A DNA stretch of 64,000 nt from CAZSAT01 sp964604675 (GCA_964604675.1 CAZSAT010000005.1:1-64000); one strand, 5' to 3'. Positions 7,038 to 16,122 are shown, counted from the first letter of the stretch. Numbers and translations: made by a program. Notes: a model not told the origin generated them from the letters alone.

Positions 7038-7786
7038 GCGGCGAAGGCCTGCCGACTGGTAGCCACCAGGCGTCCCTCCTCGTCCCAGAGCCGCCCGGCG
7101 AAGTCCGAGTAGCCCTCGCCGGCGGAGACCGTGCGGGCATCGTAGAACCACCAGCTCCCCACCAGCTCCTCACGCAGCACGTTGAGCTGCCAGGTCACCG
7201 AGCTGCCGGCGGCGGGCCGGGTCAGGGTGGTCCAGATGGGTGGCGGCCACGCGTCGGCGAGCGCGGCCACGAGGGCGACCCCACCGCCCTCGAAGCGCGG
7301 CCGGATCCAGCCTTGCACGTGAGGCTCGTCGGCACCGCAGAAGGGCATGGCCCCGTTGGTCCAGCGGTACTCGAAGTGCTGGGTGAAGGCCGGGGTCATG
7401 CCCGGTAGGTAGGGCATCTCGCGGCCCTCACCGACCGGCCGATCCGGCATGGGCAAAGCGACCACCTCGGGCGACGGTGAGCGCGTGGTGCCGAAGGCGC
7501 CGAGCACCACCGCGCGGACCTCGTCGCCTTGCACCAGCTCCACGTGGAGGTGGGTGAGGGAGCGCCCCGAGCGGAGCACCGTCCCCCGGGCGCGCACCGG
7601 ACCGACCTTCGTGGGCCCGACGAAGCTGGTCTGCAACGAACGGCAGTGCCGGTCGGGTCCCGCAAGCACCTGCATCACCTCGACCGCACCGGCGACCACC
7701 CAGCCACCGAAGGCCGCCCGGCCCTGGCACCAGTCGTCGGTCAGATCAGCCGTCCAGCCATCGCCCTGGCGCACCCAGCTGGTCAC
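7028..7786 (-). CDS. Acyl-CoA thioesterase-like (double hotdog) protein
   Basis: A 252-residue protein with the layout of TesB/thioesterase-superfamily proteins with two fused hotdog folds. The first repeat contains QGRAAFGGWVVAGAVEVM, a helix wrapped by strands, and the ending WWFYDARTVSAGEGYSDFAGRLWDEEGRLVATSRQ is very typical of the second hotdog (active-site-proximal W/F-x-DAR and a final G-x-L-x-A-x-x-x-Q strand). It would hydrolyse acyl-CoA thioesters. The GTG start at 7786 overlaps the stop of the upstream TPR gene as GTGA. The 3' end overlaps the convergent res gene by 10 bp. Substrate chain length is unknown. Confidence 0.75.
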   Translation of the reverse strand: MTSWVRQGDGWTADLTDDWCQGRAAFGGWVVAGAVEVMQVLAGPDRHCRSLQTSFVGPTKVGPVRARGTVLRSGRSLTHLHVELVQGDEVRAVVLGAFGTTRSPSPEVVALPMPDRPVGEGREMPYLPGMTPAFTQHFEYRWTNGAMPFCGADEPHVQGWIRPRFEGGGVALVAALADAWPPPIWTTLTRPAAGSSVTWQLNVLREELVGSWWFYDARTVSAGEGYSDFAGRLWDEEGRLVATSRQAFAAYL

Positions 7787-8211
7787 AGGTTGCGCAGTGC
7801 CCAGACGCCGATCAGCAGGACCAGCAGAGCCAGCAGGGCGAAGCGCACACCGAGCCGTCCCGGCTCGTTCTCGGGCTCGCGCCAGACCGGCGCCAGCGGC
7901 TCGAGGAAGTCTTCGGGCAAGCCGAACCACGCCGGCTGGTGAGGCGACGACCGCTCGCTCTCCACCGCCAGCTGCGCGTGCCGGAAGCAGCCCTTCACAC
8001 CAGGAAGGTTGGGCGAGAGGTGGGCCGCACGCTTGAAGTCCTGCTGGGCTTCGTAGAACAGCCCCTGGCAGTAGAAGGCCTTGCCGCGCTGGTAGAGCGC
8101 CGCGGGATCGTGGCGACGCTCGGCCAGCACCGCCGTGAAGGCTTCGACCGCAGCCGGCCACTCCTGCTTTCGGAGCGCCGCCTGCCCGAGCTCGTAGCTG
8201 TTCCCGCCCAT
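7783..8211 (-). CDS. TPR protein with C-terminal membrane anchor
   Basis: The 142-residue protein begins with tetratricopeptide-like helices: NSYELGQAALRKQEWPAAVEAFTAVL, then DPAALYQRGKAFYCQGLFYEAQQDFKRAAHL, covering about residues 4-70. A Pro-rich linker follows, and a hydrophobic segment near the end (FALLALLVLLIGVWAL) should anchor it in the membrane as a tail-anchored protein. The ATG at 8211 lies four bases after the rpe stop and gives a compact start. It sits between rpe and a thioesterase gene in an overlapping operon, so it is probably expressed at housekeeping levels. Its partner is unknown. Confidence 0.65.
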   Translation of the reverse strand: MGGNSYELGQAALRKQEWPAAVEAFTAVLAERRHDPAALYQRGKAFYCQGLFYEAQQDFKRAAHLSPNLPGVKGCFRHAQLAVESERSSPHQPAWFGLPEDFLEPLAPVWREPENEPGRLGVRFALLALLVLLIGVWALRNL

Positions 8212-8215
8212 CGCC

Positions 8216-8875
8216 TCAGGCGGCCGGCCGCCGCGCGGCGCGCAGACCGGCGATGGCTTCGGCACGGTCCTTCGCGCCGAACACCCCCGACCCGCTGACC
8301 AGCGCGTGGGCACCGGCTTCGACGAAGCGCCACGCGTTGTGGTCCTTCACCCCGCCGTCCACCTGGATGACCGTGTCGAGCCCCAGGCTGTCGATGCGCC
8401 CGCGGAGGTGCTCGATCTTGGGGAAGACCGACTCGATGAGCTCCTGCCCCCCGAAGCCCGGGTTCACGCTCATCACCAGCACCTGGTCGACCAGGTCCCA
8501 CACGTACTCGAGGCAGTCCGCCGGGGTGTGGGGGTTGAGCGCCACGCCGGCCTTCGCGCCGAGGTCGCGGATGACCTGCAGCTGACGGTGCAGGTGGTCG
8601 CACGCCTCGGCGTGCACGGTGATCCAGTCGGCCCCGGCCTCGCGGAAGTCGGCCAGGTACTTCTCGGGCTCCACGATCATCAGGTGCACGTCGAGGGGCT
8701 TCTTCGTGACCCGCCGGCAGGCCTGCACGATCATCGGGCCGATGGTGATGTTGGGCACGAAGCGCCCGTCCATCACGTCGACATGGATCCAGTCCGCGCT
8801 CTCCACGCTCGCCAGCTCCGCCCCCAGCTTGGAGAAGTCGGCCGACAGGATCGAGGGGCTGATGATCGGGCTCAC
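8216..8875 (-). CDS. rpe: Ribulose-phosphate 3-epimerase
   Basis: The 219-residue protein is a full-length Rpe, a TIM-barrel enzyme that interconverts ribulose-5-phosphate and xylulose-5-phosphate in the pentose phosphate pathway. Seen in the sequence: ISPSILSADFSKLG at the N-terminus, HVDVMDGRFVPN (metal-binding His and catalytic Asp), LDVHLMI (second His), VMSVNPGFGGQ, and IQVDGGV with the second catalytic Asp, ending in the phosphate-binding VSGSGVFG loop. The GTG start overlaps the fmt stop as GTGA, so translation is coupled to fmt. Confidence 0.95.
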   Translation of the reverse strand: MSPIISPSILSADFSKLGAELASVESADWIHVDVMDGRFVPNITIGPMIVQACRRVTKKPLDVHLMIVEPEKYLADFREAGADWITVHAEACDHLHRQLQVIRDLGAKAGVALNPHTPADCLEYVWDLVDQVLVMSVNPGFGGQELIESVFPKIEHLRGRIDSLGLDTVIQVDGGVKDHNAWRFVEAGAHALVSGSGVFGAKDRAEAIAGLRAARRPAA

Positions 8876-9786
8876 GACATCACCTCACCGGCCTGCAGAC
8901 GCGCCCCGTTCACCAGGTCCCGCGCAGGCTGAGCCTTCCTATTCGGCAGCTGCCCGGAGGTCACCTCCAAGGCACCCTCCCCACAGGCCACCACGAGCCG
9001 CTTGCCCGCCTCGACCACCTCACCGGGCCGACCCGCACCCTCGACGACTCGCACGCCCCGCAGCTTGAAGCGCTCCTCCCGAAGCACGCACCAGGCCCCG
9101 GGTCGCGGGGTGGTCCCGCGTACACGGGCGGCGATCTCGGGGGCCGGCCGGGTCCAGTCCACCCGCCCGTGCTCACGGTGCAGCGGCTCGGCGTGGGTGA
9201 TGCCCTCCGTGGGCTGCGGGCTCGGCACCAGCTCGTGGAAGCGGGCCACGGTCTCGACCATGACCTCGGCGGTCAAGAGCGCCAACCGCGAGCGCAGCGC
9301 TCCGGCGGTCTCGTCGGCTCCGATGGGGGTCTTCCGGCAGAGCAGGACCGGGCCCGTGTCGAGCCCCTGCTCCATCACCATCGAGCAGACCCCGGTCTCG
9401 GCGTCGCCCGACATCACCGCCCACTCGATCGGCGCCGCACCCCGCCAGCGGGGCAAGAGCGAGCCATGGCCGTTGATGGAGCCGAGCCTGGGCGCGGCGA
9501 GGATGGCTTCGGGGAGGATGCGACCGTAGGCCACCACCACCGCCAGATCGAGCTCGAGCGCCGGGTAGTTCGCCGCGAACGGACCGCTGCGGATCGCGCG
9601 GGGCTGGCGGGTGTCGAGCCCCAGCTCCCGGGCGCGCACCACCGTGGCCGGGGACTGGAGCTTCTTGCCCCGCCCGACCCGTCGATCCGGTTGGGCGACC
9701 ACGGTCACCACCTCGTGGCCCGCCTCGACGAGGGCGTCGAGCGTGGGCACGGCGTAGGGCGGGGTGCCGAAGAAGGCGAGCTTCAT
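8872..9786 (-). CDS. fmt: Methionyl-tRNA formyltransferase
   Basis: The 304-residue Fmt formylates Met-tRNA(fMet) with 10-formyltetrahydrofolate for translation initiation. The N-terminus MKLAFFGTPPYAVPTL is the typical Rossmann-like opening. The catalytic region reads INGHGSLLPRWRGAAPIEWAV (conserved Asn and His, about residues 104-124), and GLDTGPVL is also present (about 145-152). The C-terminal OB-like domain is present. Immediately downstream of def, matching the very common def-fmt order, and followed by rpe with a GTGA overlap. Length is normal. Confidence 0.95.
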   Translation of the reverse strand: MKLAFFGTPPYAVPTLDALVEAGHEVVTVVAQPDRRVGRGKKLQSPATVVRARELGLDTRQPRAIRSGPFAANYPALELDLAVVVAYGRILPEAILAAPRLGSINGHGSLLPRWRGAAPIEWAVMSGDAETGVCSMVMEQGLDTGPVLLCRKTPIGADETAGALRSRLALLTAEVMVETVARFHELVPSPQPTEGITHAEPLHREHGRVDWTRPAPEIAARVRGTTPRPGAWCVLREERFKLRGVRVVEGAGRPGEVVEAGKRLVVACGEGALEVTSGQLPNRKAQPARDLVNGARLQAGEVMS

Positions 9787-9805
9787 GGCCCGGTCCTAAC
9801 CGGAG

Positions 9806-10369
9806 CTACCAGGCCGCTTCCGTCTCCGGGGTCTCCTGGGCCCGCTTCGCCCACTTCTTGACCTTCTGCAGGTAGCGCTTCTTCTTCAGGCGGCTGACCC
9901 GGTCGAGCAGGATGGTGCCGTCGAGGTGGTCCATCTCGTGCTGCACGATGATCGACGGGTAGTCCTCGAAGGTGCGCTCCTCGGTGCCGCCCAGGGGGGT
10001 GCGGTAGCGCACGGTGACCCGCCGGGGACGCACGAAGTCCTCCCAGAACTCGGGCACCGAGAGGCAGCCCTCCTCCCAGGTGATCTTCTCGTCGGAGCAG
10101 GCCACGACCTCGGGGTTCACCACGAACACCACGTCCACGCCCTTCTCGCGGTAGCCGTCCTCGTCTTCGTCGTCGCCCACGTCGGCCACCAGCATGCGCC
10201 GCAGGTCGCCCACCTGCACGCCGGCGAGGCCCACGCCCGGGGCGGCGAACATGGTCTCGGACATGTCCTTCATGCGCTGGAGCAGCTCGGGACCGAACTC
10301 GTCTTCCCGCACGGGGCGCGAGGTCTGGGACAGCAGGGGATGGGGAACCGTGAGGATCGGGAGGACCAT
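9806..10369 (-). CDS. def: Peptide deformylase
   Basis: The 187-residue protein removes the formyl group from nascent proteins. All three family motifs are present: GVGLAGVQVG (motif 1, GxGLAAxQ type with a Gly variant), EGCLSVP with the metal-binding Cys (motif 2), and QHEMDHLDG with the HExxH metal ligands and catalytic Glu (motif 3). I chose the ATG at 10369 (MVLPILTVPHPLL) because it gives the standard N-terminus; an upstream start would add six residues. A basic C-terminal tail (LKKKRYLQKVKKWAKRA) follows the catalytic core. It heads the def-fmt-rpe operon. Confidence 0.95.
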   Translation of the reverse strand: MVLPILTVPHPLLSQTSRPVREDEFGPELLQRMKDMSETMFAAPGVGLAGVQVGDLRRMLVADVGDDEDEDGYREKGVDVVFVVNPEVVACSDEKITWEEGCLSVPEFWEDFVRPRRVTVRYRTPLGGTEERTFEDYPSIIVQHEMDHLDGTILLDRVSRLKKKRYLQKVKKWAKRAQETPETEAAW

Positions 10370-10374
10370 GAACC

Positions 10375-12348
10375 CTACTCTAACCACGTGGTGGGGGACG
10401 TTTCATGCACGGCCCAGTCCCCTGTGGGACCGCCTACGACGACGCGAAGGGTCTGGCCGTCCCAGGCGACGTCTTCGACCAGGGTGGTGGGCAGCACCAG
10501 GCAGTCCTCGCCACGGCACACGCGCGCTCGATCGACACCGCCCTCGACCCAGGCCACCACGTCGCCGACCCAGAAGGGCGCCTGGTGCGTGTAGAGCCAG
10601 GACGAGGTGGCGACCACCGTGGGGCTGCCCCAGGTGGCGCCACCATCCTCCGACGTGACGGTCACGATGTTGCGCTCGCTCTCGCCGATCCCGAGCACCG
10701 CCAGCTCCACCAGCTCGCCTTCCACCCGCAGCCGGGGCATCTCGAAGCGCCAGGTCTCGCCAGCCGGTGCCGCTTCGTCCAGGTCGAGCATCTCGGCGGG
10801 GTGGTGACCCACGTCCCAGTCGCCCGCCTGCAGGTAGATGCGGCGCTGCTCGCGGCCCTCGGCACCGGCCGTGGAGCCCGCGTAGGCCAGCAGGTAGCCG
10901 TCGCCGACCGGCACCACGTCCGGTTCGGTGGGGTAGCGGACGTAGGGATCGGGGTCGACCATCACGTCCCAGGTGCCGCCGTCGAGCCGCGCGAGCCGCA
11001 CGCCCACGTCGAGGTCGTTGCCCAGCTCCGCGATGTCGTCGGGGTTGTTGACGTAGACCGCCCAGGCCTGGTCGTCGACGGTGCGCAGGCGCGGCCGCCA
11101 GAAGTGGCTCACCTTGCCTTCCGGAGCCTCCAGCTCGCCCACCCCGAGCTCGGCGCAGCGCGCGGTCCAGGGCATGTAGTCCGCGGCCAGGCTGATCTCG
11201 CGCCAGCAGGCCACCGCGGAGTCCCCGAGCGAGGTGACCGACGGCGCCTCCGCCGCCCAGACATCGGCCGACGAGAGCCGACCACCCGACCAGCCGATCT
11301 CGCTGCGCGCCGAGGCATCGGAGTCGTAGGTGGCGCTCACCACCCAGTCCCCGTCGGCCGCGACCCCTGCGGTGCCCGACCGCACCGCAAAGTCGTGCTC
11401 GACCTCCAGCGCTTCCTCGATCACCAGGCCACGAGCCCAAGGGAGCTCGATGCCCATCAAGGCGGCGATGGTCGGCGCCACGTCGTCCAGGCCATAGGGT
11501 GCGTCGACCACCTGGCCGGCGGCGACACCTGGACCGACCAGGATGAGGGGCACCTCGCGGTCGGCAGCCTCGTCGTCGCCGTGGTTCCGCCAGGGCTCGT
11601 CGGAGGCCAGCCGGTGGCGGCCGTGGTCGGAGGTGATCACGAACACGGTGTTCTGGGGCATGGAGCTGTCCTCCAGCCCCTCCACGAGGTCCCAGAGCTC
11701 GACGAGCGGGTCGTCGAGGGCGGCGATGCTCTCCTCGTACTGGCCGGGGTCGCCGTAGTGGCCCTTGCGGTCCACCTCCTTGAGGTTGGCCAGGGTCAGC
11801 CGCGGCGAGCCGCCCTCCAGCTTGCGCTCGAGCCCGCTGAGCGCCCGGTGGTCTTCCGGAGCGGGCTGGTCGCTCCCGGGCTCCTCGGCGACGAAGAACC
11901 AGTCCCAGGCGAGCTCTTCGCCGTAGCCGGGGGCCAGCGACCACTCCAGGGGCCACACCAGGTCGGCGTTGGCCAGCAGGAGCGTGTCGGCGTCGGGGTC
12001 CTGACGCTTGAGCTCCTCGCCGATCGTCGGACGGTCGGGCCGGTAGAGCTTCGGACCGTCGTCGACGCTCATGTTGGCGAGCGGCGTGCGCACCCCGGTG
12101 GCGAGGTTGGCGTGGGCGGGAGCCGTGATGGTGGTGCCCATGTTGTAGCCGGGCAGCACCTGGGTGCCCTGGCTGATCAGGCGGTCCCACACGTTCGGCC
12201 AGCTGTCCCGCGCGGGGGCGCCGGTGAGGTCGGAGTCGAACTCGGCCACCGTCTCGTCGATCCGCGCGCCGTCCACGACGATCACGACCACGTGGAGGGG
12301 CTGGGCGACCCGCTTGCAGGCCAGAGTGAGGGAGAGGAGCGTGAACAT
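10375..12348 (-). CDS. Alkaline-phosphatase-superfamily lipoprotein (phosphodiesterase-like)
   Basis: A 657-residue protein with a short signal and lipobox (MFTLLSLTLACK), so probably a lipoprotein outside the cytoplasm. The N-terminal half carries HVVVIVVDGARID (first metal Asp), TITAPAHANLATG with Thr in the nucleophile position of type I phosphodiesterase/sulfatase folds, and VITSDHGRHRL (metal-binding Asp-His). The C-terminal third is beta-rich with a BNR-like EDGGATWGSPT segment, suggesting a propeller. It probably hydrolyses a phosphate or sulfate ester, substrate unknown. I chose the ATG at 12348; the longer open frame lacks a signal. The stop lies just 5 bp from the def start. Confidence 0.7.
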   Translation of the reverse strand: MFTLLSLTLACKRVAQPLHVVVIVVDGARIDETVAEFDSDLTGAPARDSWPNVWDRLISQGTQVLPGYNMGTTITAPAHANLATGVRTPLANMSVDDGPKLYRPDRPTIGEELKRQDPDADTLLLANADLVWPLEWSLAPGYGEELAWDWFFVAEEPGSDQPAPEDHRALSGLERKLEGGSPRLTLANLKEVDRKGHYGDPGQYEESIAALDDPLVELWDLVEGLEDSSMPQNTVFVITSDHGRHRLASDEPWRNHGDDEAADREVPLILVGPGVAAGQVVDAPYGLDDVAPTIAALMGIELPWARGLVIEEALEVEHDFAVRSGTAGVAADGDWVVSATYDSDASARSEIGWSGGRLSSADVWAAEAPSVTSLGDSAVACWREISLAADYMPWTARCAELGVGELEAPEGKVSHFWRPRLRTVDDQAWAVYVNNPDDIAELGNDLDVGVRLARLDGGTWDVMVDPDPYVRYPTEPDVVPVGDGYLLAYAGSTAGAEGREQRRIYLQAGDWDVGHHPAEMLDLDEAAPAGETWRFEMPRLRVEGELVELAVLGIGESERNIVTVTSEDGGATWGSPTVVATSSWLYTHQAPFWVGDVVAWVEGGVDRARVCRGEDCLVLPTTLVEDVAWDGQTLRVVVGGPTGDWAVHETSPTTWLE

Positions 12349-12399
12349 GGCCCCCCAAGCTATCCGGTAGCATCGGGCTTCGTTTCCCCGGAGGGTGAT

Positions 12400-12903
12400 G
12401 TGTGGTGGCTCCTGTTCTGCGCGTGCGCCGACGAGCCGACCCCGGTCGCAGCCCCCACGTCGGGCACCAACCAGCTGCTGGACGCCCTCGACGACGCGCC
12501 GAGCGCCCCCTCGAGCGCCACCACGTCGGCGGAGGAGGCCCCCACCCGGGCCGTGCCCGAGGGCAACACCCCCAGCCCCGAGGTCACCGTGACCGAGGCC
12601 ACGCCGGCCTGCGCCGCGGCCGAGCAGGCCTACGCCGACGCCGACGCGCGGGTGACCGCGTACCGGGAGCGCACCATCCTGCCGGCCGAAGATCACATGG
12701 TCGTCACGGCCGCCGACCTCAGCGACTGCATGCTCTCGCCCGAGTGCCAGGCGCAGAAGGAACGCTTCGGCGCGATCAGCCGCCGGAACGACGATGCGAA
12801 GACCGCCTACGAGCGCGCCTACGACCGCCTGCCCGCCATGGAGGCCGAGCTCTTCCCGCTGCGGGAGGCGATGCTGGAAGCCTGCGGCGGCAACCGGCGC
12901 TAG
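12400..12903 (+). CDS. Small putative lipoprotein, function unknown
   Basis: The 167-residue product starts at GTG 12400 with MWWLLFCACADEP, a minimal lipoprotein signal with Cys near residues 7-9, preceded by a strong GGAGGGTG ribosome-binding site. A Thr/Ser/Pro/Ala-rich linker covers residues 15-65. The remainder is charged and helical (AEQAYADADARVTAYRERT and later KTAYERAYDRLPAMEAELF), with three Cys (SDCMLSPEC and a final EACGG). It diverges from the phosphatase-like lipoprotein with about 50 bp between starts. I recognise no family. The signal and ribosome-binding site make it a real gene. Confidence 0.55.
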   Translation: MWWLLFCACADEPTPVAAPTSGTNQLLDALDDAPSAPSSATTSAEEAPTRAVPEGNTPSPEVTVTEATPACAAAEQAYADADARVTAYRERTILPAEDHMVVTAADLSDCMLSPECQAQKERFGAISRRNDDAKTAYERAYDRLPAMEAELFPLREAMLEACGGNRR

Positions 12904-12918
12904 CTCGATCTCGGGCCT

Positions 12919-13947
12919 TCAGAAGCCCCAGCGCTCGTAGATCGGCGCGAGGTCGCGGTGCAGGCGAGCCTCGTCCAGGCCGAACGCCTCCAGGCTGTAG
13001 CGGTGCGGCGTGCGGCCCGCGCGGCCGACCTGCTCGATCGGCGCCGGCGCTGGCAAGTCGAAGCGCGCGTGCAGGCGCGCCAGGGTCGACGCCGGGTCGG
13101 CCACCAGGTCGGTGTAGGCCACGTCGAGGTCGGCCTGGCCCTCCGCGGCGAGGTAGCAGCGCACCGAGTTGGCGTAGATCCGCTCGACGTGGTGTGGGGA
13201 GAGCTCGTCGAAGCCGGCGAAGCGCCGCCGCCAGATCGCGCGGATCAGGCTGAGCCGGCTCGGGATGGCCTCGGCGGGATCCCGGACCAGGCGCACCACC
13301 CGCACGCCGGGGAGGGCCGCACGGAGCTCCGGCACCCGGTGGCTCAGGTGCGGGTTCTTGCCGACGTACCGGCCGCCCCGCCGCGCCGCCTTCGCCACCG
13401 CCTGGGCGTACACCGCCATCGACACCTCGTCCCCCGCGAGGTCGGGCCAGATCGCGGCCGGCCAGGGTCGATCGAAGGCGTTCATCGCCGAGCGGAACAA
13501 CACCCAGCCGCAGAACTCGTCCTCCTCGGGCTCGTGCAGACGGATGCGGTGCAGGGGGTCCATGGGCGCGAGCGCGCGCTCCTGGAGCCGGTCGAGCCAG
13601 GCGGGTCGGGGCGCCAGGGCAGCGAACAGCCGCTGGGCGCTGTCGGCCGGGAACACCAGCCCGTGGAGCGGCAGCGCCGTGGCGCCCGGCTGGGCGGCGA
13701 GCAGGCGGTGCAGCCAGGTGGTGCCGGAGCGCTGGTGGCCGATGATGACGAGGGGGTGCTCGGCGGGCGGCGCGGGACGGTCGAGCGCCCACGACAGCTC
13801 CCAGCACAGCCCGAGCCCGGCACGGAACAGGGCCTCCGGCACCGCACGCACCCCCTCGACCCGCCAGAGATCGCCGTAGAAGCGCCGCCAGTTGGACCAC
13901 GAGAAGGGCACGGGGACGGCTATCGCGGCGCCCGGCGGGTGTAGCAT
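12919..13947 (-). CDS. Sulfotransferase-family protein
   Basis: The 342-residue protein has the PAPS-binding signature of the sulfotransferase fold: VIIGHQRSGTTWLHRLL (5'-phosphosulfate loop, about residues 67-83) and RVVRLVRDPAEAIPSRLSL (3'-phosphate-binding region with the conserved Arg and Ser, about residues 215-233). GKNPHLSHRVPEL precedes it. It would transfer sulfate from PAPS to a lipid or sugar acceptor. The ATG at 13947 gives a start only 7 bp from the divergent sulfatase-like gene; a GTG a few codons in (near 13922) would leave more promoter space. Soluble, with no signal peptide. Confidence 0.75.
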   Translation of the reverse strand: MLHPPGAAIAVPVPFSWSNWRRFYGDLWRVEGVRAVPEALFRAGLGLCWELSWALDRPAPPAEHPLVIIGHQRSGTTWLHRLLAAQPGATALPLHGLVFPADSAQRLFAALAPRPAWLDRLQERALAPMDPLHRIRLHEPEEDEFCGWVLFRSAMNAFDRPWPAAIWPDLAGDEVSMAVYAQAVAKAARRGGRYVGKNPHLSHRVPELRAALPGVRVVRLVRDPAEAIPSRLSLIRAIWRRRFAGFDELSPHHVERIYANSVRCYLAAEGQADLDVAYTDLVADPASTLARLHARFDLPAPAPIEQVGRAGRTPHRYSLEAFGLDEARLHRDLAPIYERWGF

Positions 13948-13954
13948 CCCGCCG

Positions 13955-15928
13955 ATGTGGACGAGCCTCCTGTTGGGGTGCGCGAGCGAGCCCGTCAGCG
14001 AGCCCGAGCCAGCCCCCCACGCACGCCTGATCGACGGACTGGAGAGCGAACGCGCGTCGCTCACCCACGACGCCATCGCCCACCTGCGCGACGCGGTGCG
14101 CCTGGAGGGACCGCTCCCCGTGCAGCTCCCTCCGAACAGCCAGTCCCTCCGCTTCCACGCAGCCGGCGAGGGCAGCCTGACGGTGCTCGGCTCCGAGCCG
14201 GAGCTCACGGTCGAGCTGACCCCGACCTGGACCGAGCACGCCATCCCGCTGCCGGTGGGCGCGGCCCAGGTCACCTTCACGCCCAGCGTGCCGGGCGCGC
14301 TCCTCGCCACGCCGCGGGTGGAGCCGCTGGAGGAGAGCGATCGCCTGAACGTGCTGCTCATCGGCGTGGACACCCTGCGACCCGATCGCACCAGCGCCTT
14401 CGGCTACGCCCGCGACACCACGCCGCACCTGGCCGCGTTGGCCGACGAAGGCACGCGCTTCACCCAGGCCCGCTCCCAGGCCCCGTGGACCCTGCCGAGC
14501 TTCTCGTCGATCCTCACCAGCTTGTACCCGTCCCGCCATGGCGCAGGCCGCGGCGGACACGACCAGTGGACGGGCATCGACCCGACCACCCTGGCGCTCT
14601 CGGAGGTCCTCGCCGAGCACGGCTACGAGACCCAGGCGATGATCGCGAACCTGCTCATCGGCCCGAAGTACGGCCTGGACCAGGGCTTCGAGGGCTTCCG
14701 CTCCCACTGGGGCGGCGAGGCGGTGCTCGACGACGCCGCGTGGGTCGCGGACTGGGTCGCAGGGCACGAGCGCACGCCCTGGTTCTTCTTCTGGCACATC
14801 ATGGAGACCCACCTCCCCTACGAGAGCGCGCCCGAGGTGCGGGACCGCTTCGTCGATCCCAACTACGAGGGCCGCTACGACCCCGACGCCAGCCCCGCGG
14901 TGCCCTTCCGCACCCTCGACCCGCGCCCCGGCCGGCGCTGGTTCGTGCACGAGGGTCCGCCGCCGCCGCCCGACCTGTCCGACGCCGACCGCCAGTTCGT
15001 GCACGACAGCTACGACGCCGAGCTGGCGGAGATGGACGCTGCGCTGGGCGAGGTCTTCGAGCGCCTGAAGCGCAGCGGCCAGTGGGAACGCACCGTGGTG
15101 GCCGTCGTGGCCGACCACGGCGAGGGGCTGGGCGACCACGACCACTACCACCACGGCTACACCCTGTTCGACGACCAGGTCCGCATCCCCATGCTCGTCC
15201 GCGTGCCCGGGCAAGAACCCGGCAGCGTGGACCGTCCCGTGGCGGGCATCGACCTCGCACCCACCGTGCTCGGACGGCTGGGCATCGACGTGCCCGAGGT
15301 GTTCCAGGGCGTCGACCGCCTGGCCGCCGACGCGCCCACCGACGACCCCTACGTGATCGAGTACCCGAGCTACGACAGCTCGGCGCAGAAGGCGCTGGTG
15401 AGCGGGCGCTTCAAGTACCTGCACGATCCGTGGTTCGGCACCGAGGCGCTCTACGACCTGGAGTCGGACCCGGCCGAGCGCACCGACATCGCCGCGCTGA
15501 ACCCGGACGTGGTGGCGACCGCCCGGGCCACCCTCGACGCCTTCCGCCTCCGGGAGCTCGACCGGGGTCGCTACCACCTGGTCATCCCGGGTGGCTCGCT
15601 GAGCATCACGACCGACGGGCTCTTCGACGCCAACTTCATCACGCAGCCAGCGATCGATCGCAGCGCCTGGGAGCTCGACCTCGACCGTCAGGAGCTCACG
15701 ATCGCGAGCGAGGGCCCGCTCGAGCTGGCCTTCTGGCTGCGCGGCGAGACCATGACCTGGACGCTGGACGGCGAAGCCCACGAGGTGGATCTGGGCGCGG
15801 TCACCGAGTCCGAGGGACAGCCGGAGGGCCACCCGCTCTGGCTCGAGGCCGGCGCGGCGCCCGCCGAGCCGGTGGTGCTCGACGAGGACGCGCTCGAGAT
15901 GCTCAGGACGCTGGGGTACGTGGACTAA
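13955..15928 (+). CDS. Sulfatase-family lipoprotein with non-canonical active site
   Basis: The 657-residue protein starts MWTSLLLGCASEP, a short lipoprotein signal with the lipid Cys at residue 9. The sulfatase domain begins near residue 130: LNVLLIGVDTLRPDRTSAFGY (metal Asp), then APWTLPSFSSILTSLYPSRHG, and VVAVVADHGEGLGDH (metal Asp-His), ending in ALYDLESDPAERTD. In classical sulfatases the nucleophile motif is C/S-x-P-S-R. Here the aligned residues read T-L-P-S-F, so formylglycine cannot form and the Arg is absent. It may be a phosphatase or transferase of the same superfamily. A beta-rich tail follows, and the gene is divergent to the sulfotransferase. Confidence 0.75.
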   Translation: MWTSLLLGCASEPVSEPEPAPHARLIDGLESERASLTHDAIAHLRDAVRLEGPLPVQLPPNSQSLRFHAAGEGSLTVLGSEPELTVELTPTWTEHAIPLPVGAAQVTFTPSVPGALLATPRVEPLEESDRLNVLLIGVDTLRPDRTSAFGYARDTTPHLAALADEGTRFTQARSQAPWTLPSFSSILTSLYPSRHGAGRGGHDQWTGIDPTTLALSEVLAEHGYETQAMIANLLIGPKYGLDQGFEGFRSHWGGEAVLDDAAWVADWVAGHERTPWFFFWHIMETHLPYESAPEVRDRFVDPNYEGRYDPDASPAVPFRTLDPRPGRRWFVHEGPPPPPDLSDADRQFVHDSYDAELAEMDAALGEVFERLKRSGQWERTVVAVVADHGEGLGDHDHYHHGYTLFDDQVRIPMLVRVPGQEPGSVDRPVAGIDLAPTVLGRLGIDVPEVFQGVDRLAADAPTDDPYVIEYPSYDSSAQKALVSGRFKYLHDPWFGTEALYDLESDPAERTDIAALNPDVVATARATLDAFRLRELDRGRYHLVIPGGSLSITTDGLFDANFITQPAIDRSAWELDLDRQELTIASEGPLELAFWLRGETMTWTLDGEAHEVDLGAVTESEGQPEGHPLWLEAGAAPAEPVVLDEDALEMLRTLGYVD

Positions 15929-16122
15929 GCGCGGGCGCGGTCGTGATCGTGACTTCAGCCCACTTAGACCCATGCCGCAAGGTCGAAAACGGACCGAAGC
16001 GGCACCCGCTGGGTACTGGACCCAGTCCTGCACGCCTTCGTCGCGGCGGGGTCAGGAGCATGGGCCGGCCTGTGGCCTATCCACCTCCCGGCGCAGTGCC
16101 TGGCAGCTGCTACACTGGCGAC

